Positions 17,503 through 26,542 are shown, numbered from the stretch's first letter. The stretch is DNA of 64,000 nt from Pseudomonas crudilactis (GCF_013433315.1 NZ_WXVV01000015.1:1-64000); one strand, 5' to 3'. A program made the numbers and translations. The notes: generated by a model not told the origin, from the sequence alone.

Positions 17503-18684
17503 ATGTCGCCCCTGATTCGCTTATCCGCCTGCTTCGTGGCCCTGATGATGGCCATGGGTATCGGGCGTTTCGCCCTCACCCCGCAAATGCCACACCTGCT
17601 CAGCGAAGGCCAGATCGACCTGACGGCCGCCGGTCTGATTGCGGCGGCCAACTACCTCGGCTACTTGCTCGGCGCGGTCGACGCGATGTTCGCGCATCGC
17701 CCGCAGCAGGTTCAGCGGCGCCTGCACGGCGGCTTGTGGTTGTGCGTGCTGCTGACCCTGGCGTCGTTTTGGGCCGATGGTTTCTGGTCGCACCTGGCGC
17801 TGCGTTTTGGCACCGGAGTGGCAAGTGCCTGGGTTCTGGTGATGATCACGTCTTTAAGCCAACCCTTGGCAGCCGCAGCGGGTCGTCCACGTTTGGGCGC
17901 TCTGGTATTTGCCGGACCGGGTTTGGGGATTTTTCTGACGGGGTTGTTGGCGCTGGTCTCACATCTACTGAATCAGACGTCCGCAACGTTGTGGCTGATT
18001 TATGCAGCGGCTGCGTTGGTGATGATGTTGGGCGTATGGCGACTGCTGCCAACGCCTGTCGCAACGGCAACGGTGGTTGCAGCGCCAGTCAGTCCATCGA
18101 ATCGGGGCATTGGACGGCTGGCCTTGATCTATGCACTTTACGGCGTCGGCTACATCATTCCGGCGACCTTCCTGTCGCAAATGGCTAATGCGCAGTTTCA
18201 CGGACAATGGCAGGCGGATCTGTTCTGGCCTTGCTTTGGTCTGGCTGCGGCGCTTGGTGTGTTGCTGGTGAGCCTGCGGCGTCACGATCCCGCAACCACC
18301 CGGCACTGGTTGATGGCGACGTTGTGGCTGCAAGCGGCAGGCGTGTTCGCCTGTCTGCTGGGCAGCGGCATCGGCCTCGCACTGGGGGTGATCCTCTGCG
18401 GCACGCCATTCCTCGCCTGCATGCAACTGGTCATGCAGCGCTCGCGGGAACTGGCGCCGCACGCCACCCAGCGCAATGCCGGCATGCTCACCGCGTGCTT
18501 CGCCGTCGGCCAACTCAGCGGCCCGTTGCTGGCGGCGCTGAGCAGCCATTTCAGCGGTGGCTTGCAGCCGGCGCTGATCATCGCCGGCAGCGGCTTGCTG
18601 ATTGCCGGCGGCCTGGCGATGCAGTCGGCTAGCGCTGGCCCAGCGCTTTGCGCAAACGCCGACGCAGCCACTGCTCGGCGCTGA
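17503..18684 (+). CDS. YbfB/YjiJ family MFS transporter
   Basis: 393 aa with about 12 transmembrane helices. The N-terminus (MGIGRFALTPQMPHLL) carries the GxGRFxxTPxLP-like motif typical of the YbfB/YjiJ family. It is an inner-membrane carrier of unknown substrate, divergent from the LysR gene. Its 3' end overlaps the convergent EamA gene by 56 bp. Confidence 0.82.
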   Translation: MSPLIRLSACFVALMMAMGIGRFALTPQMPHLLSEGQIDLTAAGLIAAANYLGYLLGAVDAMFAHRPQQVQRRLHGGLWLCVLLTLASFWADGFWSHLALRFGTGVASAWVLVMITSLSQPLAAAAGRPRLGALVFAGPGLGIFLTGLLALVSHLLNQTSATLWLIYAAAALVMMLGVWRLLPTPVATATVVAAPVSPSNRGIGRLALIYALYGVGYIIPATFLSQMANAQFHGQWQADLFWPCFGLAAALGVLLVSLRRHDPATTRHWLMATLWLQAAGVFACLLGSGIGLALGVILCGTPFLACMQLVMQRSRELAPHATQRNAGMLTACFAVGQLSGPLLAALSSHFSGGLQPALIIAGSGLLIAGGLAMQSASAGPALCANADAATARR

Positions 18685-19561
18685 CAAAGGTAATACCGAG
18701 CAGCACCAGCACGGCGCCGACCACGAAGTTAACAGTCAACTGTTCGCCGAGCAGCAACACGCCAAAGGTGACGCCGAACAGTGGCGTCATGAACGAAAAT
18801 ACCGCGAGGTTGGCTGCCAGATACCGGCGCAGCAACCAGAACCAGATCAGGTAGCTGAAGAACGACACCACCAGCCCCTGAAACAATACGCTGGCCACCG
18901 CCACAGGGGTCAGGCTGACGTGGGTGATCTGCCCGCTGAACAGCGCGATCAGCAGCAGGCCGAGGAAGCCGACGATCAACTGATAGAACAAGGTCAGCGT
19001 CACCGGTGCTTCCGACAGCCGCGAGGCGCGCACTACCACTGTGGTTGCGCCCCAACAGGCGCCAGCCAGCACGCCAAAGGCATCGCCGAGCAGCATGCGC
19101 CGGTCAAGGTTGTCCCACGACACACCGCCGGCGAAGGCAATCGCGATGCCGATAAACGCGAGCAGAATGCCCAGCCATTGCAGCGGTCGCAGGCGCTCAC
19201 TGGCCAACAGGAAATGCACACCCAACGCGGTGAAAATCGGTGCGGTGTAGAGGAAAACCGACATGTGTGCGGCGGTGGTCAGCTGCAAACCTTCGGCGAT
19301 GAAGAAGAACTCCAGACCGAACAGCGCACCGGCCAGCAGCCCGCCACGCCAGGTCACGCCAACCTGATCCCAGCCGCCCTTCCAGCAGATCAGCAAACCG
19401 ACCAGCAACGCAGAAATTCCGGAGCGCGCCGCCGCTTGCATCACCGGCGCAATGTCCGGCGCCGCCCATTTGATCATCACTTGCTGCACGCCCCAGATCA
19501 GGCAGAGGCCGACCATCACTTGCAGGGCAAAACTGTCGGCGTTCCGCCGCTCGCCAATCAC
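18629..19561 (-). CDS. EamA/DMT family transporter
   Basis: 310 aa with two five-helix EamA halves (about 20-150 and 165-300). A GTG at 19561, seven bases after CGAGG, gives the best start; an in-frame ATG 18 codons upstream is possible but adds a non-membrane Cys-rich stretch. Probable metabolite or amino-acid exporter. The end overlaps the convergent MFS gene. Confidence 0.8.
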   Translation of the reverse strand: MIGERRNADSFALQVMVGLCLIWGVQQVMIKWAAPDIAPVMQAAARSGISALLVGLLICWKGGWDQVGVTWRGGLLAGALFGLEFFFIAEGLQLTTAAHMSVFLYTAPIFTALGVHFLLASERLRPLQWLGILLAFIGIAIAFAGGVSWDNLDRRMLLGDAFGVLAGACWGATTVVVRASRLSEAPVTLTLFYQLIVGFLGLLLIALFSGQITHVSLTPVAVASVLFQGLVVSFFSYLIWFWLLRRYLAANLAVFSFMTPLFGVTFGVLLLGEQLTVNFVVGAVLVLLGITFVSAEQWLRRRLRKALGQR

Positions 19562-19714
19562 CGCAACACCTCGAACACACACAACATGGCAGGCCATCCA
19601 ATGGTCAGAAAACAATGCTGGGGATTATCAATCAGTCGGACGGAAAAAGCCGTCTGGAAAAGACATTTAGTTCTTCAGTGGCGGCAGGGGTGAATGGCTG
19701 TCGGCTGCGCCGCC

Positions 19715-19783
19715 ATTCGCGAGCAAGCTCGCTCCCACAATTGAACGCATTTCCCTGTGGGAGCGAGCTTGCTCGCGAAGAGG
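19715..19783. repeat. REP doublet, GAGCGAGCTTGCTCGC family
   Basis: Two facing REP cores with a 20-bp spacer lie upstream of the EamA gene and downstream of the DUF2177 gene. Confidence 0.88.
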
Positions 19784-19809
19784 TCCGCACCGCCAACCCG
19801 CATTTCGGA

Positions 19810-20208
19810 TCAGACCGTGGCAAACCGCCTCGCCAACAAAAAACCAACAGCACAAGCCACAGCCGTGGCAAACGTTCCCCATGCCCAATCCATCAACGTC
19901 ACCTGCACCGACCAGCCACGCAACGTCGCCCAATTGGTCAGGTCATACGTGCCGTAAGCTACCAGTCCTAACAATGCGCCCCGCTTCGCCGCCCATTGCC
20001 ATGTCACGGCCGACAGCACCACAAACACCACACACCCGAAAACATACAGGCAATAAAAAACCGCTGCGGGAACCAGCAGCGGTTTTTCCAGCATCAGCGA
20101 ACCGAGCAGTTCGCGATAGGTCGGCGCCATCAACAGGCCGAGCCAGACGCCGTCGAGCAGCAGGAACGTCAACAGCGTTGCAACATAGCCAATCAGCGCT
20201 TTTTTCAT
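19810..20208 (-). CDS. DUF2177 family membrane protein
   Basis: 132 aa with four predicted transmembrane helices and the family stretch YGTYDLTNWATLRGW. The ATG at 20208 (MKKALIGY...) follows a GAGG site by about eight bases. Function is unknown. The coding sequence contains a terminator-shaped hairpin at 20056-20087. Confidence 0.85.
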   Translation of the reverse strand: MKKALIGYVATLLTFLLLDGVWLGLLMAPTYRELLGSLMLEKPLLVPAAVFYCLYVFGCVVFVVLSAVTWQWAAKRGALLGLVAYGTYDLTNWATLRGWSVQVTLMDWAWGTFATAVACAVGFLLARRFATV

Positions 20209-20253
20209 CGACCCGACCTCGTGTGTGCCCATGCAGGATGGGCCACCCATGGC

Positions 20254-21090
20254 TCAGGTTAGTTCAATGCGATCAGCATGAATGACGATCTTGCCTTCCT
20301 TGTACAGCGCGCCGATAGCCTTCTTGAAGTTGCCTTTGCTGACGCCGAACAGGCTGCTGATCAACGCTGGATCGCTCTTGTCGCTGACCGGCAGTGTGCC
20401 GCTGTTGTCGCGCAACCTGGCGAGGATCTTCGAGTTCAGGCTGCTGGCCGCTTCCTGACCAACCGGTTGCAGGCTCAAGGCAATCTTGCCGTCGGCGCGG
20501 ACTTCCTTGATGTAGCCCTTCTCGCTCATGCCGGCGCGCATGAACTTGAAGATTTCATTCTTGTGGATCAAACCCCAGTGTTTGTTGTTGATGATCGCCT
20601 TGAAGCCCATGTCAGTGGCTTCGGCAACCAGCAAATCAACTTCCTGACCCTGGCTGTAGTTGGCGGGGGTCTTGTCGAGGTAGCGATCCAGACGCGCAGT
20701 GGCGGTGATGCGGCGGGTGTGCTTGTCGAGGTAGACGTGCACCACGCAGTATTCGCCGGCGGTCATCTGGCGCTTTTCTTCGGAATACGGCAGCAACAGA
20801 TCCTTCGGCAGCCCCCAATCGAGGAACACACCGATGCTGTTGACTTCAACAACTTTCAGACTGGCAAATTCGCCGACCTGAACTTTGGGTTTTTCCGTGG
20901 TAGCGAGAAGTTTGTCTTCGCTGTCCAGATAAACAAATACGTTGAGCCAATCTTCATCTTCGGTCGGAATATCTTTCGGGATATAACGGTTGGGCAAAAG
21001 AATCTCGCCGTCGGCACCGCCATCCAGATATAAACCGAAGTTAGTGTGTTTAACCACTTGCAAACTGTTGTAACGCCCGACTAAAGCCAT
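20254..21090 (-). CDS. CvfB family S1-like RNA-binding protein
   Basis: 278 aa. Tandem S1-like OB domains (beginning LVGRYNSLQVVKHTNFGLYL, then a second with FLDWGLPKDLLLPYSEEKRQM) are followed by a C-terminal winged helix (SSLFGVSKGNFKKAIGALYKEGKI), the order seen in CvfB/YitL. Staphylococcal CvfB binds RNA and affects virulence gene expression. GAGGG eight bases upstream supports the ATG at 21090, not the one 15 bases earlier that overlaps it. Confidence 0.88.
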   Translation of the reverse strand: MALVGRYNSLQVVKHTNFGLYLDGGADGEILLPNRYIPKDIPTEDEDWLNVFVYLDSEDKLLATTEKPKVQVGEFASLKVVEVNSIGVFLDWGLPKDLLLPYSEEKRQMTAGEYCVVHVYLDKHTRRITATARLDRYLDKTPANYSQGQEVDLLVAEATDMGFKAIINNKHWGLIHKNEIFKFMRAGMSEKGYIKEVRADGKIALSLQPVGQEAASSLNSKILARLRDNSGTLPVSDKSDPALISSLFGVSKGNFKKAIGALYKEGKIVIHADRIELT

Positions 21091-21430
21091 TTCCAGAACC
21101 CTCATTGCGTGGGCGGCATTCTACCCGTTTTTGGCGTGGCCGTCGGGCGGCAGATCTGCGCGCTGTTGAAACCCGCTCAACGCCTTGATTTTCCTCGTTC
21201 GCGGGAGAGCTGAGGTGCCGCTCGTCAGGCTGGCAGAACCGCTTACCGTTGAGCATCCCGGTGCGCCAGCAGCTAAATGTTTTTATTTAAAACAGCAGGT
21301 TAGGCGGATATTTCGAATATTGAATCGAGAATAATGCAGCACAGCGCTGGGTTATTCCGGGGGATATTTACCAAGCAATTGTCAAGTTATTCCTGTACGA
21401 TGCCTGGCCGAGTTACTTTTCTACAGGTTA
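21091..21430. other. Spacer without recognised gene
   Basis: This 340-bp divergent spacer between cvfB-like and the 62-aa gene becomes AT-rich from about 21275 to 21400, where promoters are likely. I see no RNA gene or conserved operator. Confidence 0.5.
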
Positions 21431-21619
21431 ATGGCCGCCATGCGTGTAAAAGCATCCACCAGCAAAGCAAAGCCAGCTCCAGCCGTTGAAACCAGCGAAT
21501 CGATCAACGATCAGATCGCAGCGTTCCTCAAGTCCGGCGGCGAGATTCAGCAAATTGCCAAAGGCGTCAGTGGCCAGACATTCGGCCCGTCCAAGCAGAT
21601 CAGCCTGGGCAAGAAGTAA
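21431..21619 (+). CDS. Small conserved Pseudomonas protein of unknown function
   Basis: 62 aa. A Lys/Ala/Pro-rich disordered N-terminus is followed by a compact conserved-looking segment (SINDQIAAFLKSGGEIQQIA, then GVSGQTFG) ending in a basic tail. I recall similar short proteins in other pseudomonads annotated loosely as transcriptional regulators, with no function shown. Two ATGs lie nine bases apart at 21431 and 21440 and no strong ribosome site decides between them. Confidence 0.62.
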   Translation: MAAMRVKASTSKAKPAPAVETSESINDQIAAFLKSGGEIQQIAKGVSGQTFGPSKQISLGKK

Positions 21620-21823
21620 CACCCGGTTTTACACCCGTCCAGAGGCGCTTTGAGCTTCGAAGCGTCTGGACTGGCACCGCGCAACACTCCTCCTTTTAAA
21701 CAAAAATCCTTGTAAATCGACGAACGGCCTTCAATGCCGATCATTCGCCGGTATCCTTGCACGCGTCTAGATCAAGCGTTTCAGCAGGCCCGCCGCCTGT
21801 GCTCGCTGTTCATGGAGTGACGC

Positions 21824-22540
21824 ATGCGCAAATCATCCTGTTTATCACTTGTAGGCCTGCTGGCTTGCGCGACCGCGCACGCGCAGATTTTCCAGCGTGA
21901 ACTGGGCGATTTCGATCTCAAACTCGGCACCACGCCTTCACGCAGCATGGCCCAGGGTCTGGTCAAACCGGCTGCCGTCGGTTCCTTCCACGGCGGCCTC
22001 GACCTTAGCCACGACAGTGGCCTCTACGTTGGCCAATACGCGCCGAGCATGGGCATCACACCTGGCAAGAATCTCGAAATCGATTCCTACGTCGGCTTCA
22101 AACAACCTTTCGATCAAACCCTCGGCTATGAAGTCGGCATGATCCACTACAGCTATCCCAAGGTAGATACCCTCGACAGCCAAGAGCTGTTCGGTGGTCT
22201 GACCTTGCTCGGCAGCCGTTTCGGTGTGGCCTTCAGCAACGATCCGGACAAACAGAACAACACGTTGTTTGCCGACCTTGGCGGCAATCAACCGTTCGGC
22301 ATCGGCGTCAGCATGAAATACACCACTCACCAACTGAACACGCCAGTGGCCGTGGACGGCGGTTATGTCAGCAGCTTTACCGATTGGTCGGTGAAACTGT
22401 CCCGGCCGTTCATGGGTGTCGATCTCGACCTGATCTACAGCAACTCCAGCCTCAGCGGCAGCGATTGCTCGGCTTATTCCGGGCACAACAGCCAGTGCGA
22501 CGGGCTCGTCACGCTCAAGGCTGCGCGCGCGTTCTATTGA
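21824..22540 (+). CDS. TorF family putative porin
   Basis: 238 aa with a signal peptide (cleavage near AHA-QIF) and a beta-barrel-like C-terminus ending in Phe-Tyr. The pattern FHGGLDLSHDSGLYVGQYAP near the N-terminus is typical of the TorF/Gcw_chp family. It should be an outer-membrane protein. The solute is unknown. Confidence 0.82.
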   Translation: MRKSSCLSLVGLLACATAHAQIFQRELGDFDLKLGTTPSRSMAQGLVKPAAVGSFHGGLDLSHDSGLYVGQYAPSMGITPGKNLEIDSYVGFKQPFDQTLGYEVGMIHYSYPKVDTLDSQELFGGLTLLGSRFGVAFSNDPDKQNNTLFADLGGNQPFGIGVSMKYTTHQLNTPVAVDGGYVSSFTDWSVKLSRPFMGVDLDLIYSNSSLSGSDCSAYSGHNSQCDGLVTLKAARAFY

Positions 22541-22618
22541 TCGGCTGAACTGCCGGGTTCATTCTGCGTTCACATAGGAATCAGTCCCTCGAAGCCAGGC
22601 TCACGCAAGGATTCGCCC

Positions 22619-23488
22619 ATGTCTCGCTGGTTCAAACACATCGCCGCGCTACTGATTTTCACCCTCGCCCTCGGCGCTTGCAGTCGCGTCGGCCTGGCCT
22701 ATCGCAACCTCGACGTCATTATTCCATGGACGCTCAGCGACTATCTGGACATGAACGGCGAGCAGAAAGACTGGTTCAACGAACGCCTCAAGGACCACCT
22801 GAGCTGGCATTGCACCACGCAATTGCCGGGCTATCTGGACTGGCTTGATCGCCTGCAAACCATGGTCGAAACCAATCAGGTCACCGATGCCGCGTTACAG
22901 GCGCGCACTGCGGAAGCCAAGCAGGCGATTGCCGAAACCGCTCGAGAGATCACCCCGTCGGCGATCGAGTTGCTGCAAGGGCTGGATGACAAGCAAGTGG
23001 CCGAGATGAATGACGCGTTTGCCAAAGATCTGCGCAAGCGTCAGCAGGAATACCTTAAACCACCGCTTGATCAGCAAATTGCCGAGCGCGGGGCGCGAAT
23101 GGTCAAACGTCTGAACGACTGGCTCGGCCCCTTGAGCGCCATGCAAGAGCAGCGGGTCATGGCGTGGTCGACCGCGTTGGGCGATCAGTACACGCAATGG
23201 ATTGCCAACCGCGCCCATTGGCAGACGCAGTTCAGTGCAGCTGTCGCACAACGCAAAAGTCCCGAATTCCCACAGAGAATCGAGACGCTTCTGGTCAATC
23301 GCGAGAGTTTATGGACAGCGGATTACCGCAAGGCCTACGCCGATACCGAAGCGCAGGGACGCTCTCTGGCAGTGGACTTGATGGCCGAAAGTACGCCGCA
23401 ACAGCGGCAGCGTTTGTTGAAGAAGATCGAGGGGGTGCGTAAAGACTTCAACGACCTTAAGTGCTTCAAGGCCGCGCAAAAAACCTGA
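22619..23488 (+). CDS. DUF6279 family lipoprotein
   Basis: 289 aa with a lipoprotein signal (lipobox LGAC, Cys20). The stretch YRNLDVIIPWTLSDYLDMN and the mostly helical remainder match the DUF6279 family. It is predicted to be anchored in a periplasm-facing membrane; function is unknown. A long palindrome follows 16 bp after the stop. Confidence 0.82.
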   Translation: MSRWFKHIAALLIFTLALGACSRVGLAYRNLDVIIPWTLSDYLDMNGEQKDWFNERLKDHLSWHCTTQLPGYLDWLDRLQTMVETNQVTDAALQARTAEAKQAIAETAREITPSAIELLQGLDDKQVAEMNDAFAKDLRKRQQEYLKPPLDQQIAERGARMVKRLNDWLGPLSAMQEQRVMAWSTALGDQYTQWIANRAHWQTQFSAAVAQRKSPEFPQRIETLLVNRESLWTADYRKAYADTEAQGRSLAVDLMAESTPQQRQRLLKKIEGVRKDFNDLKCFKAAQKT

Positions 23489-23504
23489 ACATACCCGAAT
23501 CCAA

Positions 23505-23593
23505 TGTAGGAGTGAGCCTGCTCGCGATAGCGGACTTCCAGCGACATCAATGCTGACTGGAAGTCCGCTATCGCGAGCAGGCTCACTCCTACA
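23505..23593. repeat. Long REP palindrome, TGTAGGAGTGAGCCTGCTCGCGA family
   Basis: Two inverted arms of about 37 bp, perfectly complementary around a short loop, lie between the convergent lipoprotein and DUF2513-like genes. The length suggests a strong transcript-ending cruciform or hairpin. Confidence 0.92.
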
Positions 23594-23610
23594 GGGGGAT
23601 CTGCGTGAAC

Positions 23611-24003
23611 TCAGGCGATCTGGGCTTTGGAAGCCACTTCATCAAACGTCGCCTCAGCCAGCGCATCCTCCTGCTCATCCAGCACCTGACGCGGGTGATC
23701 ATTGCCGGGAATGCTGCTGTCGATCAGGCTCAACAGGCTTGAGCCGCGAGGCGTCAGGACAAAATTGTTTCCGGTGCTGCCCTCCTCATCCGGACGCGGT
23801 GCGATGTAGCCACGCAAGAGCAACAACCTTTCATAGTCGCAGGCCAGCGTTTTCAGGTGATCAAGGTTCTCGATCGGCTCGCCGGCGCTGGCTTTCGCCG
23901 CCGCATAGTCTTCGGCGTAGGCGCGAGGGGCAAAGCTATGGCCGGCGCTGTTCTGCACTTCATGCAGCAAGCGTTCAATCAAATCCCAGTTGTAAGTCGT
24001 CAT
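23611..24003 (-). CDS. DUF2513-like small protein
   Basis: 130 aa. The N-terminus MTTYNWDLIERLLHEVQ, a central YERLLLLRGYI strand-helix and the FVLTPRGSSLLSLI segment resemble DUF2513 proteins, which look like winged-helix domains. A DNA-binding role is possible but not shown. It is divergent from the DUF899 gene. Confidence 0.65.
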   Translation of the reverse strand: MTTYNWDLIERLLHEVQNSAGHSFAPRAYAEDYAAAKASAGEPIENLDHLKTLACDYERLLLLRGYIAPRPDEEGSTGNNFVLTPRGSSLLSLIDSSIPGNDHPRQVLDEQEDALAEATFDEVASKAQIA

Positions 24004-24178
24004 CCTGATTCAACCTCCGGTGCGCGTGATTTATGGCGCGTTCATAGGTTGTGACCTGAGCGGTTCCCAGCCGTTCAGCCGCATTTCCCGAGGCGACCGA
24101 CCGGCGGTCTGTCGATTTCCCGCAGGGTTAAACGACTAGTCTGAAACAGACGGTTTCAACCCCGCAGGAGAAATCATC

Positions 24179-24913
24179 ATGAAAGTTGAGAATCACCCGG
24201 TGGTATCGCGCGAAGAATGGCTCGCCGCCCGTAAGAAACATCTGGCCCACGAAAAAGCCTTCACCAAGGAACGCGACCGCCTCAGCGCTGAACGTCGCGC
24301 GCTGCCGTGGGTGAAGGTAGACAAGGACTACCATTTCCAGGGGCCGAACGGCGAACTGAAACTGGCTGACCTGTTTGGCATACACAGCCAACTGGTGGTT
24401 TACCACTTCATGTTTGCCAAAGACTGGGAGGAAGGTTGCCAGGGGTGCTCGTTCCTCAGTGACCACATCGATGGCGCCAACCTGCATCTCGCGCATCACG
24501 ATATCGCCGTGGTTGCGGTTTCGCATGCGCCGTTCAACGAGTTCCAGGACTTTAAACGGCGGATGGGCTGGAAGTTTGACTGGGTGTCGTCAGAGGGTTG
24601 CGACTTCAACTATGACTTCGGGGTTTGCGCCCGGGCTGAAAAGGTCGCTGCTGGCAAGGCTACGTACAACTACGAAAAGACTGAGAGTGCCGAGGAGGAA
24701 ATGCCGGGATTGAGTGTGTTTTATCGCGATGAGGCCGGGGAGATTTTCCACACCTACTCGACCTACGCTCGCGGTCTCGACATGCTGGTCGGCGCCTACA
24801 ACTACCTCGACCTCACGCCCAAGGGCAGGAATGAAGACGAGATCATGGACTGGGTGCGGCATCATGATCGGTATGAAGGTACGGCAAAATCTGCCTGCTG
24901 CCACGATCAATGA
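24179..24913 (+). CDS. DUF899 family thioredoxin-like protein
   Basis: 244 aa. The order VSREEWLAARKKHLAHEKAF, LPWVKVDKDYHFQGPNG, DWEEGCQGCSFLSDHIDG and MGWKFDWVSS is characteristic of DUF899, a thioredoxin-fold family. The CQGC pair sits where a redox motif could lie. Cytosolic; activity unknown. Confidence 0.85.
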   Translation: MKVENHPVVSREEWLAARKKHLAHEKAFTKERDRLSAERRALPWVKVDKDYHFQGPNGELKLADLFGIHSQLVVYHFMFAKDWEEGCQGCSFLSDHIDGANLHLAHHDIAVVAVSHAPFNEFQDFKRRMGWKFDWVSSEGCDFNYDFGVCARAEKVAAGKATYNYEKTESAEEEMPGLSVFYRDEAGEIFHTYSTYARGLDMLVGAYNYLDLTPKGRNEDEIMDWVRHHDRYEGTAKSACCHDQ

Positions 24914-24998
24914 GACGGTCAGTCAGATCCTGATTTTCCATTGGCGTGCATCACAAGGGATTTGCCTTGAGTAAATCCCTTTAGCGCTATCAAAAACT

Positions 24999-25427
24999 TC
25001 AATCGTCTTGAGGCTCAATATACTTCAAGTCAATTTTCAACTTGCCTAGCACAACATCCAACGTAACCTCGCACGCATTCCAGACCGGTAGCGCAGCTAT
25101 CATGTTTTGCGCTTTATACAGTTTTCTGAGGGCAATCAGACTTTTATGGATACCGACATCCACTTCAGGACTTCCCGGACTAAACCAATCCTTCTCTCCC
25201 GCCCCATCAATATAATCAAACAGCAATTTACAATGATCGTCCTCGGCAGAAAGTTCAGCCTCAACGATAACTGCAGTCGCTGAATCAGGTGCAGTGTCAA
25301 TCAGTATCTGGCCAATACGGCGATAAATCTCGTCTTCGCTCATCCTGTTCGCCCTGAGCAGCCAAAGGTTGCTCTCGTGCTTCCCTCCATTTCCGATGAA
25401 GCAGGTGACAACATCGCTGTCAGACAT
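24999..25427 (-). CDS. Orphan immunity-like protein (YezG/DUF600-like)
   Basis: 142 aa, acidic. The plan resembles YezG-type immunity proteins: an N-terminal EIYRRIGQILIDTAPDSATA helix, a central strand pair, and a closing W-x-x-x-x-V-x-x-G-K-x-K-I-D-Y-like strand (VTLDVVLGKLKIDLKYIE). The region is clearly more AT-rich than its flanks. No toxin gene is adjacent. I give this as a structural resemblance only. Confidence 0.5.
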   Translation of the reverse strand: MSDSDVVTCFIGNGGKHESNLWLLRANRMSEDEIYRRIGQILIDTAPDSATAVIVEAELSAEDDHCKLLFDYIDGAGEKDWFSPGSPEVDVGIHKSLIALRKLYKAQNMIAALPVWNACEVTLDVVLGKLKIDLKYIEPQDD

Positions 25428-25440
25428 GGGCCTGTCACCC

Positions 25441-25785
25441 TTATCCTCTGAACCTGAAATCTGTACGCATCAAAGCTAACACTTCGCGCCAATTCCAGAG
25501 AATCCCCTCTAGATGGTCAAAAGCAACACTCCGCCCCACTTCGCTTTCAGAAAAGACATTCATCGCTTTTTTACAAGCAACATAGAAAACGTTAAAACAA
25601 AGCGCATCAACGTCTCGTAGTGAGATAAAACTCTGACCCTGTTCATCCAGCGTTTCATAAACTTTCAGCAGGCAATCGCTATCCTTCGCTGAACAACAAG
25701 CCCGGGTACTCTCGACGATGCAGTCAAACAACCCTCTGGTTAACGCCAACCCGAGACCATCTGCGATCGCTATGTACATCCCCAT
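25441..25785 (-). CDS. Hypothetical protein in an AT-rich accessory patch
   Basis: 114 aa, helical, with five Cys; not recognised. It lies 13 bp upstream of the immunity-like gene on the same strand, so the two are probably co-transcribed. The start could be the second ATG (MYIAIADG). It could be another immunity protein or the remains of a toxin-immunity array. Confidence 0.5.
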   Translation of the reverse strand: MGMYIAIADGLGLALTRGLFDCIVESTRACCSAKDSDCLLKVYETLDEQGQSFISLRDVDALCFNVFYVACKKAMNVFSESEVGRSVAFDHLEGILWNWREVLALMRTDFRFRG

Positions 25786-26145
25786 ACATAACCTCAGAAT
25801 TATGATTTTGTTTCAGAGGGGATAAATGCGCGCTTCGGCCAGAACGTCCAAAGCGATGCGAAAACGCCCACAGGGTAGCCTGCGAGAAGTCTGTTCGATC
25901 CCTCTATATCGATGTGAATGCGCGATGGTAGATTGCCATTATTCTAGCGTCAATAAGTCATACCGCAGCTTTTTCCACAACCGCTCTAAAGTGGACTTTT
26001 GCATCTCAATGCTGACGTTTCGCCGAAAAACGCTACCTGCTGATCGCATAAAGTGATGCCACTTCGGGCACTCGATACTGAACTTTTGGCTGCTTCAAAC
26101 CCTCAACCGGTTAACCCGCCTTAACCGGAACTGAGGCCTGCCCCG
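25786..26145. other. Spacer without recognised gene
   Basis: This 360-bp stretch changes from AT-rich accessory composition to core composition. Short open frames exist, but none has a ribosome site or recognisable sequence. It should hold the promoter of the next gene. Confidence 0.5.
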
Positions 26146-26421
26146 ATGAAAACCCTGATAAAGCTCACCCTCGCCGCCACGCTCGCCTGTGCCCTGCCCG
26201 TCTGGGCCTGCACGCCGGAAGAAGCCACCGCCAAACGCGAACAATTGGCCAAGGAAGTCTCGAAGCTGACCGAGCAGAATCCGGCCAAGGCCAAGGAGAT
26301 CAATGCCGAATTGCAGAAGATGGATCTGGGCACGGCCAGCAAGGATCTGCCGGACAAGTGCCAGTTGATTGATCAGCGCTTGAAAGAACTGAATTCTGCC
26401 GAGAAGAAGACCGAGGGCTAA
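26146..26421 (+). CDS. Small periplasmic protein with a charged helix
   Basis: 91 aa. A clean signal peptide (MKTLIKLTLAATLACALPVWA-C) precedes a Lys/Glu-rich helical region (EEATAKREQLAKEVSKLTEQ) and two conserved-looking Cys that could form a disulfide. Periplasmic and of unknown function; it resembles short conserved Pseudomonas proteins. Confidence 0.68.
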   Translation: MKTLIKLTLAATLACALPVWACTPEEATAKREQLAKEVSKLTEQNPAKAKEINAELQKMDLGTASKDLPDKCQLIDQRLKELNSAEKKTEG

Positions 26422-26431
26422 CCAGCAAGAT

Positions 26432-26498
26432 CAAAAGATCGCAGCCTGCGGCAGCTCCTGCACAAAACCCTAGAGCTGCCGCAGGCTGCGATCTTTTG
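26432..26498. repeat. Palindromic repeat, GATCGCAGCCTGCGGCAGCTCCT family
   Basis: Inverted arms CAAAAGATCGCAGCCTGCGG and CCGCAGGCTGCGATCTTTTG close a stem of about 27 bp. It follows the small periplasmic gene and may end its transcript. Confidence 0.88.
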
Positions 26499-26508
26499 TC
26501 ACCGAAAA

Positions 26509-26542
26509 TGCATTAGTGCATTTATTTATTTGCATTAACGCA
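26509..26542. promoter_or_regulatory. Paired direct repeats upstream of the cysteine protease gene
   Basis: TGCATTAGTGCA at 26509-26520 and TGCATTAACGCA at 26531-26542 are direct repeats with a 22-bp period, about two helical turns, in an AT-rich patch. The layout suits a dimeric activator or repressor upstream of the 26682 gene. No regulator was identified. Confidence 0.4.

Noticed and set aside
23505..23593. Long palindromes as insertion-sequence ends or attachment sites
   Set aside because: They have the short, repeated REP structure found at many gene ends and no transposase or integrase is nearby.
25826..26056. 76-codon plus-strand open frame in the AT-rich spacer
   Set aside because: No ribosome site, Arg/Ser/Cys-rich composition and no resemblance to any protein.
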